A DNA stretch of 43,196 nucleotides from a virus. The stretch's first letter is position 1. Each line of letters starts with the position of its first letter. Below, piece after piece: positions 7,668 to 16,241 of this stretch. The stretch is taken from IMG/VR virus record IMGVR_UViG_3300011400_000008, positions 1-43,196 of that record, one strand, 5' to 3'. The position numbers and the translations under genes are program-made. The notes beneath the pieces are model-generated. The model was not told the origin of the DNA. It saw nothing but the letters and a program-made list of their open reading frames with translations, and did not search any database.

Positions 7668-10220
7668 ATGGGAGTGATGCGTCAACGTGTCGCCCGCCTC
7701 GCGGAGGCGGTCCGGGGCATCTGGTCGGGCCCGCTGATGTCGAGCTCGCCGGAGCTTGCGCGGCTCTGGGGCGCGCCGGCGACGAGTACCGGCATGGGCG
7801 TGAACGAAACCACGGCCCTCACGTACTCGGCGTTCTGGGCCTGCGTCAACGCGATCGCGACCGACTGCGCCTCGCTGCCGCTGATCCTCTACAAACGGGC
7901 GGAAGGCGGCGGCAAATCGCGCTATGTCGCCTCACGGCTCTACCACCTGCTCCATGACGAGCCCAATCCCGAGATGACGTCGATGACGTTTCGGCAGACG
8001 TTGACGGCGCACGCGCTCACGTGGGGCGGCGGCTACGCGGAAATCGAGCGCGACGGCGCGGACCGGCCGCGGGCGCTCTGGCCCCTGACGCCGGATCGGG
8101 TGACGCCGGCGCGCACCGCTGGGCAGCAGATCGTCTACCGCATCACGCGGGCGGACGGCGGCTACGACGAGCTGCCGGCGCACAACGTGTTGCACATCCC
8201 GGGGCTCGGGTTCGATGGGCTCGTCGGCTATTCCGTGGTCGCGAAAGCACGCGAGTCGATCGGGCTCGGCCTGGCGACGGAGCGCTTCGGCGGGACGTTC
8301 TTCGGCAACGGCTCGACCTTCGGCGGCGTGATTTCGCTCGGCCCCGGCGAGCAGTTGACGGAGCAGGCCAAGAAGAATTTCCGGGAGATGAACGACGCGA
8401 CCCACAACGGCGTCGACCGCGCGCACAAGTTCCTCCTGCTGGCGAACCAGGCCAAGTACGAACGGCTCGGGATTCCGCCCGAGGACGCGCAGTTCCTCGA
8501 GACACGCCTCCACCAGGTCGAGGAAATGTGCCGGTGGTTCCGGATGCCGCCGCACAAGATTCAGCACCTGCTGCGCGCGACCAATAACAACATCGAGCAC
8601 CAGGGCATCGAGTACTACAGCGATACGCTGCGCGCCTGGCTCGTGCGCTGGGAGCAGGAGATCAACCGGAAGTTGATTCCCTCGCTCGAGCGGCGCCAGC
8701 AGTTTACCGAGCACCTGATCGAAGGCGTGCAGCGCGGGGATCTCGCGAGTCGGTACGCCGCCTATGCCGTGGGGCGGCAGTGGGGCTGGCTGTCGGTCGA
8801 CGACATTCGCGAGCGCGAGAACATGAACCCGTTGGCGGATGGCCAGGGGACGACCTACCTCGTGCCGCTGAACATGGTGCCCGCGGATCGGCTGAACGAC
8901 GTGATCGACAAGCAAGTCGAACCGACGCCGGCGCCGATCGCCCCCGTCGTGCCGGCGGCCGACGACGACCCCACCGGCCGGGCCCTCGAGGCGATTCAGG
9001 CGGCCCTCGTCGCCGCGGAAGCGCGCGTGCAGAGCCATCTGGCGGCCGCGGCCGCGGCCGACGCCCGGGCGCTGACCTTGGAAGGAACCGCCGAGCAGCA
9101 CGAGACGGACGCCACGATCCAGCGCGATGCCGCGGCGGCCGCGCAACAGGAGGTGTCGAGGCTCCAGGCGCTCAATCTGGAGGCCCAGGAGCGTTCAATT
9201 CGTGAACAGGCCGACCGGGACGGGCTGAAAGCGGCACTCGAAGCCCAGGCGGCGAGCCACCTCGAGGCGCTCGCGATCGTGACCCAGGCGGTCACGGCGG
9301 CGGACGCGGAGGTCCTCCGGATACAGGGGGATGTGGCGATTTCGCAACAGGCGGTCCTCGACGCGCAGGCGCGGGCCGCCGTGCTCGAACAAGAGGCCGC
9401 GGCCGAGCGGGCAAGTGCCGGCGTGGCCCTCGAGGGGACGAGCGCGGCGCAGCAGGAACGGGACCGGGTCCAGGCGGAGCTCGGGCCCGCCCGCGAGGCC
9501 CAGCGCCTGGCGGAGCTGGCGCTCGAGCAGGCGACCAGCCAGCTCACCGACGCGGAGGGGCGCGCCGCGGTGGAACGGGCCGCGCTCGAGCACCAGGTGG
9601 CCGACGAACGAGCGAGCGCCGCCGCCGCGCTCTCGACCGCCGATCAAGTCCGGTTCCACCTCACCGCCGCGGTCGAGACGCACCAGGCGGCCCTCGTCGA
9701 GGCGCAGCTCGCGCTCGCCAGCAGCGAGGCGCGCGAGAAGAAAGACCACGAGTGGCGAGAGACCTTGAGTGAAACGGCCGAACTCCTTACCACGCACCTC
9801 GAGACGCATAAAAAGCGTCTTGCTGACGTCAGCGTCGCCGTCCGGGCCGCCGTCGTGGATCGCCTGGCGTGGATGGTCGAGCACGAATCGGACCGCGCCC
9901 GCGCGAAGCAGGGCTCGCCCGAGAAGCTCCGCAAGTGGGTCGACGACTTCTACACGGGCGACTTCAGCGATCGCTGCCGCACGATTCTGCGGCCCAGCGT
10001 GAAAGCGTGGGTCGTCTGCATGAACCATCCGGAACCGGTCGAGCACCTGCTCGATCTCTTGATTGCCCAGCACGTGGAGCAGTCGGTGCGGCAGCTGCGC
10101 GCGGTGGCGAACGAGCACGACGTCGAGACGCTGCCGGCGGCGCTCGAGAAAGTCCTGCGGCGGTGGGAAGCCAGTCGCGCGGACACCTTGGCGGATCGGA
10201 TTCTGAAAGAGGCGGCGTAA
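7668..10220 (+). CDS. HK97-type portal protein with long coiled-coil insertion
   Basis: An 850-residue protein from the ATG at 7668, 4 nt after the terL stop. Residues 1-415 form a normal HK97-family portal: YSAFWACVNAIATDCASLPLILYK, then HQGIEYYSDTLRAWLVRWEQEINRKL and DDIRERENMNPLADG (given here as short family landmarks). Residues about 430-700 are an almost unbroken Ala/Glu/Gln/Arg heptad-like coiled coil with no family counterpart that I know. Residues about 705-850 resume a helical module (RKWVDDFY, RTILRPSV) seen at the end of many portals. Usual family length is 400-500 residues. The portal is the DNA channel at the capsid vertex. Confidence 0.92.
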   Translation: MGVMRQRVARLAEAVRGIWSGPLMSSSPELARLWGAPATSTGMGVNETTALTYSAFWACVNAIATDCASLPLILYKRAEGGGKSRYVASRLYHLLHDEPNPEMTSMTFRQTLTAHALTWGGGYAEIERDGADRPRALWPLTPDRVTPARTAGQQIVYRITRADGGYDELPAHNVLHIPGLGFDGLVGYSVVAKARESIGLGLATERFGGTFFGNGSTFGGVISLGPGEQLTEQAKKNFREMNDATHNGVDRAHKFLLLANQAKYERLGIPPEDAQFLETRLHQVEEMCRWFRMPPHKIQHLLRATNNNIEHQGIEYYSDTLRAWLVRWEQEINRKLIPSLERRQQFTEHLIEGVQRGDLASRYAAYAVGRQWGWLSVDDIRERENMNPLADGQGTTYLVPLNMVPADRLNDVIDKQVEPTPAPIAPVVPAADDDPTGRALEAIQAALVAAEARVQSHLAAAAAADARALTLEGTAEQHETDATIQRDAAAAAQQEVSRLQALNLEAQERSIREQADRDGLKAALEAQAASHLEALAIVTQAVTAADAEVLRIQGDVAISQQAVLDAQARAAVLEQEAAAERASAGVALEGTSAAQQERDRVQAELGPAREAQRLAELALEQATSQLTDAEGRAAVERAALEHQVADERASAAAALSTADQVRFHLTAAVETHQAALVEAQLALASSEAREKKDHEWRETLSETAELLTTHLETHKKRLADVSVAVRAAVVDRLAWMVEHESDRARAKQGSPEKLRKWVDDFYTGDFSDRCRTILRPSVKAWVVCMNHPEPVEHLLDLLIAQHVEQSVRQLRAVANEHDVETLPAALEKVLRRWEASRADTLADRILKEAA

Positions 10221-10230
10221 TGGACACCTG

Positions 10231-10431
10231 GTGAACGAGGCGGAGATTGTCACGGCGGCCTTGCGGGTGCGACTCGCGCGCGTGGTGCTCGACGAGGCGG
10301 CCGACGCCGAGCGGGTCGCGAGTCAGCAGCATCAACGGCTGGAGCACGCCGTACGGGTGGCGCTCGAGGCCTTGCTGGCGGCGGAGAAGGCGTTAGTGGT
10401 CGCGGCGAAAGGGCAGAGGAGTCTGACATGA
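10231..10431 (+). CDS. Small helical protein between portal and protease
   Basis: A 66-residue, alanine-rich, predicted all-helical protein starting at GTG 10231. A four-codon mini-ORF (10220-10234) overlaps the portal stop and this start, which would let ribosomes pass by termination-reinitiation. Its end overlaps the protease ATG. Position and composition would suit a short scaffold or portal-associated peptide, but there is no direct evidence. Confidence 0.5.
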   Translation: MNEAEIVTAALRVRLARVVLDEAADAERVASQQHQRLEHAVRVALEALLAAEKALVVAAKGQRSLT

Positions 10432-11000
10432 ACGATCTAGAACGGCGATTCGTCCCCGGCGAGATCCGGGCGGATGTGGATACGAGCCGGCGGATCAACG
10501 GCTACGCGATTGTCTTCAATGCGCTGTCGGTCGACCTGGGGGGGTTCCGCGAAATCATCAAACCCGAGGCGGTCAACCGGACGCTCGAGGAAGCCCTCGA
10601 TGTGCGCGCCCTGGTCGACCACAAATCGAGCAAGGTGATCGGCCGCACGCGCGCCGGCACGCTGGCGCTCCGGAAAGATCGCAAGGGGCTGCACGTCGAC
10701 ATCGACACCGCAGATACCACGTCGGGGCGCGATGTGCTGGTCTCGGTCCGCCGTGGCGACATCTCCGGCATGTCCTTCGCCTTCCGCGTCCTCACCGACG
10801 AATGGCGCATGGAAGACGGCGAGGCGATCCGGGACGTCTTCGACATGACGATCTCCGAAGTCAGCATCGTCAGCTTCCCGGCCTATCAGCAGACGTCGGT
10901 CGAGGTCGCGCAGCGATCGCTCCGGGCCTTTCGCGAGGTGACTCATGGGAAGTCGATCGCCTGGCTGCGGATGGTGCATCAGACCCGGATGGCGGGCTGA
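10428..11000 (+). CDS. HK97-type prohead protease
   Basis: A 190-residue U35-family protease. The catalytic histidine is in ALVDHKSSKVIGRT (H65) and the nucleophile serine in GDISGMSFAFR (S116, with S113 adjacent), followed by the usual ISEVSIVSFPAYQQT strand. It cleaves capsid precursors during maturation. It starts by ATGA overlap with the small helical gene and lies two kilobases before the capsid gene because an O-GlcNAc-transferase-like gene and small genes intervene. Confidence 0.93.
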   Translation: MNDLERRFVPGEIRADVDTSRRINGYAIVFNALSVDLGGFREIIKPEAVNRTLEEALDVRALVDHKSSKVIGRTRAGTLALRKDRKGLHVDIDTADTTSGRDVLVSVRRGDISGMSFAFRVLTDEWRMEDGEAIRDVFDMTISEVSIVSFPAYQQTSVEVAQRSLRAFREVTHGKSIAWLRMVHQTRMAG

Positions 11001-11210
11001 ATGTACGACAAGCACCTCGCGATGCAGCGGGCGATGTCCTCCACCGGTGGCGGGCCGTGGCCCGAAGGGTACATGCACACCACGGCCGGTAGCGGGGTCA
11101 TCGACTTCTCGCGGCTGATCGACGCTCGGGTGAAATGCGTCTACTGCGGCCGTCGCCAAATTCCGGCGAAGTCAGGGAGCTGCTGCGGCTGCGGCGCGAA
11201 TCTGCCATGA
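11001..11210 (+). CDS. Small zinc-knuckle protein
   Basis: A 69-residue protein starting directly after the protease stop. The C-terminal half carries CVYCGRRQIPAKSGSCCGCG, two CxxC knuckles about 14 residues apart, a zinc-ribbon arrangement. The N-terminus is Met/His/Gly-rich. The stop overlaps the next ATG. Function unknown. Confidence 0.6.
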   Translation: MYDKHLAMQRAMSSTGGGPWPEGYMHTTAGSGVIDFSRLIDARVKCVYCGRRQIPAKSGSCCGCGANLP

Positions 11211-11542
11211 GCTGCCAATGGTGTGGCGAGTCGCACGGCGCCGATCGGTTGTGTCAGCGCGCGCAGCGCGGGATGACGCGGCGGGCGTTCTGCTTTCTGT
11301 TCGGCACGGGCGTGGGTGCGGCGGCGCTCGGGATTGCGCCAGAGCCGAAGCGCGAGCAACTCGTGCTCGACGCTTACACATACGGCTCCCGCACCATCAG
11401 GGTGTCGCAGGAACTGTTGGCCGATGCCGACGCCCTCAGACACGGGCAGTACTTCTATGGGCCGGCATGGTTGCAGACGGATGCGTCCGGCGTCTGGTCG
11501 GCTGTTGGCGACGTGACGCCGTGGGTGAGGGCCCTGAAATGA
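11207..11542 (+). CDS. Small protein with twin-arginine-like signal and N-terminal cysteine knuckle
   Basis: A 111-residue protein. It begins with a short Cys motif (CQWCGESHGADRLC), followed by GMTRRAFCFLFGTGVGAAALG, which has the n-, h- and c-region layout of a Tat signal. The mature part (from about residue 50) is beta-rich. If the internal ATG before TRRAF is the true start, the protein is a simple Tat substrate. If the upstream start is used, the signal would sit inside the chain. The ATGA overlaps at both ends argue for the upstream start. Confidence 0.6.
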   Translation: MSCQWCGESHGADRLCQRAQRGMTRRAFCFLFGTGVGAAALGIAPEPKREQLVLDAYTYGSRTIRVSQELLADADALRHGQYFYGPAWLQTDASGVWSAVGDVTPWVRALK

Positions 11543-13065
11543 GGCCCGCCCTCTTCGAGCAGCCGCGCGACAAACTCGCCCACGAGGTCTGGAAAGACAT
11601 CGTCCTCGCCCAGCAACTCTACGACGCCCAAGACTGGGACGGCGCCTATGCGGTCATCAAACGGTTCTTGAAACGTCGCACCCTGCGCGCGCAGCCGATG
11701 ACCTACGACGCCCTGGGGAGTTGTGCGCAGTATCAGGGGCGCATGGGGGTCGCGCTCGCGTGCTTCCGCAAAGCGCTGGAAATCGATCCGCACTACGTCG
11801 AGGCCCGCAACCGGATCATCATGATTCGGGACGCGCTGCCGGAGACGACCCTCGCGCAAGCGCAACGGGAACGGGACAAATGGTGGGCGGTCCACGGGGC
11901 GCCCCTCTACGCCAAGCGCATTCCGCATGAGAACGATCGCGATCCGGACCGGCCGCTCAAGGTGGGCTATGTCTCGGGCGATTTCCAGTTCCATTCGGCG
12001 GTGCAAGTCTTTCACCGGATCGTGTTGGAGCACTCGGACCAGGTCATCCCCTATTTCTACTCGACGACGCCGTACCGGGAATGGGACACCATCACGAACG
12101 CGTACCGGGTCCGGCCCGGCTGGCGCGACCTCGTCGACTGGCCCGACTCGCTCGTGGCGAACAAGATCCGTGAGGACCAGATCGACATCCTCGTCGACCT
12201 CTCGAGTTACACGGCGTGGAATCGGCTGCTCGTGTTCGCGATGAAGCCGGCGCCGATTCAGTTGACCGGCTGGGGCTATGCGACGGGCAACGGCTGGCCC
12301 GCGATGGACGGCTTGATCGCCGATCGCTACGTGATTCCCGAAGACCGGCAACACGAGCACGTCGAGAAAATCGTCTACCTGCCGAGCGTCATCGACTACG
12401 ACGGCACCGCCGGCCTGCCCGACGCCACGCCGTTGCCGTGTCTCACGCAGCGGCCGACCTTCGGAGTCTTTCAGCGCAGCTTGAAGTTGAACGCGGAGGA
12501 GATTGGCGTCTGGCGTGAACTCCTCAGGCGATTGCCGGAGAGTCGCTTGCTGATGAAGAGCTATTACTGCCCCAGTCTCATCGAATGGATGCGTGGCCTG
12601 TTCGGAGCGCAGTGGGCCCAAGTCGAGATTCGGGGGATCACCTCCTCGTTCGATCACAAGGTCGCCTACGGCGAGGTGGATCTCTTCTGCGATACCTGGC
12701 CGCAGACCGCGGGCGTGAGTGCGTGCGATGCGTTTTGGCAAGGGGTGCCGGGCGTCACGCTGGTCGGCCCGCGCGTGATTCAACGCACGACGGCCAGCTT
12801 CTTGACCATCCTCGGCCTCACCGACTTCATTGCCGAGACCCACGAGGACTACATCGAGAAAGCCGTGAGCTGGGTCACGACGCGCAAAGAGGAACTCGCG
12901 GCGCTGCGGCCGACGTTGCGCGCGCGGTTCCAGGCGTCACCGATTCATGCGGGGTATGTCGAGGCGGTCGAGGTCGCGTACCGGCAGCTGTGGCGGGACT
13001 GGTGCGCGACGCCGCTGTCGATCGCGGACGCGCGGAAGCGGCTGGAACGGGTGCTGGCCGCATGA
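11539..13065 (+). CDS. O-GlcNAc transferase-like glycosyltransferase (GT41, SPINDLY-like)
   Basis: A 508-residue protein. Residues 20-110 contain TPR-like helices (ALACFRKALEIDPHYVEARN). From residue 140 it follows GT41: VGYVSGDFQFHS (H152 at the catalytic-histidine position of OGT), then DILVDLSSYT and TGWGYATGNGW at the loop equivalent to GYPGTSG. FQRSLKLN follows with K316 at the UDP-binding lysine position, then LFCDTWPQTAG (D385) and FWQGVPGVTLVG. It should transfer a sugar, probably GlcNAc, to protein Ser/Thr. Its location between protease and capsid suggests a virion protein as target (inference). Start by ATGA overlap. Confidence 0.88.
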   Translation: MRPALFEQPRDKLAHEVWKDIVLAQQLYDAQDWDGAYAVIKRFLKRRTLRAQPMTYDALGSCAQYQGRMGVALACFRKALEIDPHYVEARNRIIMIRDALPETTLAQAQRERDKWWAVHGAPLYAKRIPHENDRDPDRPLKVGYVSGDFQFHSAVQVFHRIVLEHSDQVIPYFYSTTPYREWDTITNAYRVRPGWRDLVDWPDSLVANKIREDQIDILVDLSSYTAWNRLLVFAMKPAPIQLTGWGYATGNGWPAMDGLIADRYVIPEDRQHEHVEKIVYLPSVIDYDGTAGLPDATPLPCLTQRPTFGVFQRSLKLNAEEIGVWRELLRRLPESRLLMKSYYCPSLIEWMRGLFGAQWAQVEIRGITSSFDHKVAYGEVDLFCDTWPQTAGVSACDAFWQGVPGVTLVGPRVIQRTTASFLTILGLTDFIAETHEDYIEKAVSWVTTRKEELAALRPTLRARFQASPIHAGYVEAVEVAYRQLWRDWCATPLSIADARKRLERVLAA

Positions 13066-13208
13066 CGCAGGATGAACTCGACGCGCTCCCGATCTACAAC
13101 GGGCCGCTGTATCAGGGGCCAGACGACCTCCTCATGGTTCAGGATCGCCGTGGTCAGATGTGGATGACCGGGTGGGCGAACGGCGTCCTGTGCAAGAGAC
13201 GCATGTGA
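13062..13208 (+). CDS. Very small unknown protein
   Basis: A 48-residue acidic to neutral protein linked by ATGA overlap to the glycosyltransferase and by a GTGA overlap to the next gene. It contains a VQDRRGQMWMTGW segment suggesting a small beta hairpin. No family recognised. Confidence 0.5.
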   Translation: MTQDELDALPIYNGPLYQGPDDLLMVQDRRGQMWMTGWANGVLCKRRM

Positions 13209-13429
13209 CGGTCCCGATGCAACGCCGGTGTTGTGCCTGCACGGAACCGTTTGACGTGCCCGACGTGCCGACCACCATCGAGGCGTATACCTGCGCGGGG
13301 TGTCGGCGGCGCCGCCTGCCCCCGGTGCCGGGCTGGGTCGAAGCCTGGGAGCGGTCGTTGAAGATGCAGCGGGCGCTGCGGGCCGACTTCCTGCGGCGGC
13401 GCGCGGCCCTCACGATCGTCAGCTGCTAG
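13205..13429 (+). CDS. Small zinc-binding protein
   Basis: A 74-residue protein from a GTG overlapping the previous stop (an ATG five codons in is the alternative). It has two Cys knuckles (CCACTEPF and YTCAGCRRRR), then a helical, basic C-terminal half. It is the last gene before a 270-bp gap in front of the capsid gene, which suggests the end of a transcription or translation block. Confidence 0.55.
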   Translation: MTVPMQRRCCACTEPFDVPDVPTTIEAYTCAGCRRRRLPPVPGWVEAWERSLKMQRALRADFLRRRAALTIVSC

Positions 13430-13699
13430 AGTCCCCAACCGAGGCTGCCGAGGCTGCCGGGCAACCTCGCCGGGCCCGCCGGCGGAAATCCCTGCTACCG
13501 TACCGATCGACCTACACAGAGAGCCCTCGCGTGAGTCGACTGGTTCGACGTAGCGCGTGGGCGAGAAGCGAGATGTAGTCCCGCCTGACGGGGCGCATCC
13601 ACCAACACCGAACTCGAAACCCTTTGAGTTCGTGCGTGGACTGCGCCCGTGCCATGTGTCATCGGCCTGATTCCTCAACGCACGACGAGGACAGCGCCC
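13430..13699 (+). promoter_or_regulatory. Gap upstream of the capsid gene with a hairpin (13609-13632)
   Basis: This 270-bp stretch has no convincing gene. It holds a perfect 7-bp inverted repeat, CGAACTC at 13609-13615 and GAGTTCG at 13626-13632, with a 10-nt loop. A purine-rich GAGGA lies about nine bases before the capsid ATG and is a good ribosome binding site. A dedicated capsid promoter or RNA-processing site here would fit the strong terminator just after the capsid gene, but no clear -35/-10 pair is visible. Confidence 0.35.
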
Positions 13700-15070
13700 A
13701 TGACGAAACCCGAACTCCTGCAGCAGAAGGGCCAGCTCGCGCAGCAGGCCCAGGACATCCTCGACAAAGCCCACGCCGACAACCGCGCGGCCGTGAGCAC
13801 CGAGGAAGAGACCAAGTTCAACGCGATCCACGCCGACATCGCCCGCATCTCCACGCAGGTGCGGATGCTCGACCAGCAGGAAGACGTCGCACGCGAGCTC
13901 GCCGGCGGCACCCGCAAGACCGAGCCGAATCCCCTCGACCCCGATCTGCGCAAGAGCACGTCGCGGTTCTCCCAGGGCGTGCGGGATCGCCAGGACGCGG
14001 TCCGGGGCTGGCTCCTGGCGGGCGCCAAGAGTCAACCGGTGCCCGCGCAGTTTGCCGCGGCGGCGCAGCGCTGCGGCCTGGATCTGAACCGGAGCTCGCT
14101 CAACATCCGCATGGGGCAGCAGGGGCTGGAGTCCCGGCGTCCCGACGACATCACGCGGTGGGCGCACTTCAACGACGAAGAGCGCGCGATGGCCGGTCCG
14201 CAGAACTCGACCAGCGTCGGCGGATTCGCGATCCAGGACGAAGCGATGCGCGAAGTCGAAGTCGCGCTGTTGTCGTACGGCGCGATGCGGCGGGCGGGCT
14301 GCACGGTGCTCCGCACGGACGGCGGTGGCCCGTTGCCCATCCCGACCGTCAACGACTCGACCAACGTGGGCGCGCTCATCGGTGAGGGCGTCACGGTCGG
14401 CACGCAGGACGTGACGTTCAGCCAGTTGGTGCTCGATGCCTGGAAGTACACCAGCAAGTCGGTGCTGGTCTCGATCGAGCTGATGCAGGACAACTCGGTC
14501 AATCTCCCGCAGCTGCTCGGCCGGTTGCTCGGCGAGCGGCTGGGGCGCATCACCAACACGCATTTCACGACCGGCACCGGGACGGGCCAACCGAACGGGG
14601 TGGTCACGGCCGCGACCTTCGCGCAGGCGACGACCGGCGCGGCCAACATGACCTCGATCAGTCTGACGAACCTGTTCACGTTGTACCACTCGGTCGATCC
14701 CGCGTATCGGGACGTGTCCAAGTGGATGTTCAACGACAACACCCTGATGAAGTTCAAGCTGATGCTGGACTCCCAGGGCAAGCCGCTGTGGCTGCCGGGC
14801 CTCGTCGATCGCGCGCCGGACACGCTCCTCGGATCGCCGTACGTGATCAATCAGGACATGGCCACGATGACGGCCACCGCGAAGTCGATCCTGTTCGGTG
14901 ACTTCAGCAAGTACTGGATCCGCGACGTGCGGGACTTCACGCTCGTGCGCCTCGACGAGCGGTTCGCCGAGTTCCTGCAGGTGGCCTTCCTCGCCTTCAT
15001 CCGGACGGACGGGGATCTCCTGAACGCAGGCACCGTGCCGATCCGGGGGTACCAGAACTCCACCGCCTAA
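13700..15070 (+). CDS. Major capsid protein (HK97 fold)
   Basis: A 456-residue HK97-type capsid protein. The N-terminal 110 residues are a charged, helical delta/scaffold domain (KPELLQQKGQLAQQAQDIL...), expected to be cut off by the prohead protease. The shell domain follows, with STSVGGFAIQDEAMREVE, the E-loop and spine-helix region and a GLVDRAPDTLLGSPYVINQDM P-domain strand. The ATG at 13700 has a GAGGA upstream; an ATG 17 codons earlier lacks one. The target of packaging and possibly of the nearby GT41 enzyme. Confidence 0.95.
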   Translation: MTKPELLQQKGQLAQQAQDILDKAHADNRAAVSTEEETKFNAIHADIARISTQVRMLDQQEDVARELAGGTRKTEPNPLDPDLRKSTSRFSQGVRDRQDAVRGWLLAGAKSQPVPAQFAAAAQRCGLDLNRSSLNIRMGQQGLESRRPDDITRWAHFNDEERAMAGPQNSTSVGGFAIQDEAMREVEVALLSYGAMRRAGCTVLRTDGGGPLPIPTVNDSTNVGALIGEGVTVGTQDVTFSQLVLDAWKYTSKSVLVSIELMQDNSVNLPQLLGRLLGERLGRITNTHFTTGTGTGQPNGVVTAATFAQATTGAANMTSISLTNLFTLYHSVDPAYRDVSKWMFNDNTLMKFKLMLDSQGKPLWLPGLVDRAPDTLLGSPYVINQDMATMTATAKSILFGDFSKYWIRDVRDFTLVRLDERFAEFLQVAFLAFIRTDGDLLNAGTVPIRGYQNSTA

Positions 15071-15092
15071 TCGCCCACGCAGGGCGGACAGT

Positions 15093-15131
15093 GGCGACGC
15101 GTCGGGATGGCCCGGCGCGTCGCCTGTTTTT
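15093..15131 (+). terminator. Intrinsic terminator after the capsid gene
   Basis: A 14-bp stem (15093-15106 with 15111-15124) contains one G-U pair and closes on the 4-nt loop ATGG. It is followed directly by TGTTTTT (15125-15131). This is a textbook rho-independent terminator 22 nt after the capsid stop. It would lower expression of downstream connector genes relative to capsid. An in-frame ATG in the loop makes a longer reading frame for the next gene, which I do not accept. Confidence 0.85.
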
Positions 15132-15148
15132 CAGGTGGGGAGGGACTC

Positions 15149-15364
15149 GTGCCGGCGTCACTACTCGAATTATTCGCGCGCCGCGGCGCCAAGCGCACCA
15201 CGCGCAACGGCCGCGTCGTGCTCGTCACCGACGGCGATCCGCTCCTGGTCGAGGCCTTCAAGCAGCTGCGCTGGGCCGATCCCTACGAAGCGCCGGAGGA
15301 AGCCGCGACGGTCACCGCGCCCGAGCGCGCCGTGCTGCCACGTCCGACAGGGCACCGCGGATGA
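15149..15364 (+). CDS. Small head protein after the capsid gene
   Basis: A 71-residue protein from GTG 15149, preceded at the right distance by GGGGAGGG. It has a basic N-terminal helix (SLLELFARRGAKRTTR), a VVLVTDGDPLL strand-turn and a Pro/Ala-rich tail. The reading frame also extends upstream to an ATG in the terminator loop, which is unlikely to be used. Unknown function. It overlaps the connector gene by ATGA. Confidence 0.55.
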   Translation: MPASLLELFARRGAKRTTRNGRVVLVTDGDPLLVEAFKQLRWADPYEAPEEAATVTAPERAVLPRPTGHRG

Positions 15365-15987
15365 CCGACGTCGCCTGTGAGTGGACGCTCGTGACGGCGC
15401 CGGTGCTCTCCGCGCTCAGTGTCGCGCAGGCCAAAGCGCAGGCGCACATCACGCACACGACCGAGGACGCGCTCGTGGACAGCTACATCCAGGCCGCGAC
15501 CGGGGACGCTGAAGCGTTCATGGCGCGCGGGCTCCTGACGCAGACCTGGAAGCTGTCGCTCGAGGCCTTCGCCGACGTGCTGTGGCTGCCGATGGCGGCG
15601 CCGCTGCAAAACGATGCGGCCGCGAATCCGTCGACCGCGCCGATCGTGAAGTACTACGACGTCAACGGGACGCTGCAGACGCTCGCGACGACGGTCTACA
15701 CGGTGGACACCACGAGCCGGCCGGGCCGGATTGTGCGGGCCCCGAGTCAGACGTGGCCGGCCCTGCAGGGCGATCGACGCTCGGGCAAGGTCGAGATCAC
15801 CTACGTCGTCGGCTGGACGGCGCCGGAGTTGATCCCCGCACGCATTCAGCAGGGCCTGCGCCTCGCGGTGAGCGCCTGCCACTGTGACCGGGACGGCCTC
15901 GAAGAGAACAGCGCCCGCGCGCGCCAGGCGGCCGAAGCGTGCTGGACCGATCGCGTGTTTTGGAAACCGCCGCAGGCGTGCGCATGA
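15361..15987 (+). CDS. Head-tail connector (gp6-like adaptor)
   Basis: A 208-residue protein with the gp6/YqbG-like order. SVAQAKAQAHI...DALVDSYIQAATGDAEAFMARGLLTQTWKL is a helical N-terminal ring domain. A beta insertion with VKYYDVNGTLQTL and KVEITYVVGW follows, then a C-terminal helix ending in WKPPQ. It should form the adaptor ring below the portal. Position directly after capsid is standard. Confidence 0.85.
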   Translation: MTDVACEWTLVTAPVLSALSVAQAKAQAHITHTTEDALVDSYIQAATGDAEAFMARGLLTQTWKLSLEAFADVLWLPMAAPLQNDAAANPSTAPIVKYYDVNGTLQTLATTVYTVDTTSRPGRIVRAPSQTWPALQGDRRSGKVEITYVVGWTAPELIPARIQQGLRLAVSACHCDRDGLEENSARARQAAEACWTDRVFWKPPQACA

Positions 15988-16241
15988 GCGCCTGCAGAAT
16001 CTGCGGCCTGCTGCTGCCGGACCTCGACGTGGCGATCTGTGAGGACTGTCTCGCCAACGGCAATGCCCACGGAGGCTTCGCCATGCTCGACGGCATCGAC
16101 ACGGACGAGATTCTCGAGGGCGGCGGCGACAACCTCGGGGAAGACCAGAGTCTGGTCGGACGGCAGGGCCGCACATGGAACTGTATCAACTCCTCGCGGC
16201 GCCACCGGGCGCCTTCGATCGGATCTGGCGTCACGTCGTGA
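15984..16241 (+). CDS. Small zinc-knuckle protein
   Basis: An 85-residue protein overlapping the adaptor stop. CRICGLLLPDLDVAICEDC gives two CxxC pairs 12 residues apart, a compact zinc ribbon at the N-terminus. The acidic middle (IDTDEILEGGGDNLGED) and the last third have no clear fold. The last 67 bases overlap a short gene in another frame that begins at 16175, so the true 3' end of the coding function is uncertain. Confidence 0.55.
   Translation: MSACRICGLLLPDLDVAICEDCLANGNAHGGFAMLDGIDTDEILEGGGDNLGEDQSLVGRQGRTWNCINSSRRHRAPSIGSGVTS

Noticed and set aside
13649-13699. Upstream start for the capsid gene
   Set aside because: The ATG 17 codons upstream lacks a ribosome site, whereas the ATG at 13700 has GAGGA at a good distance.
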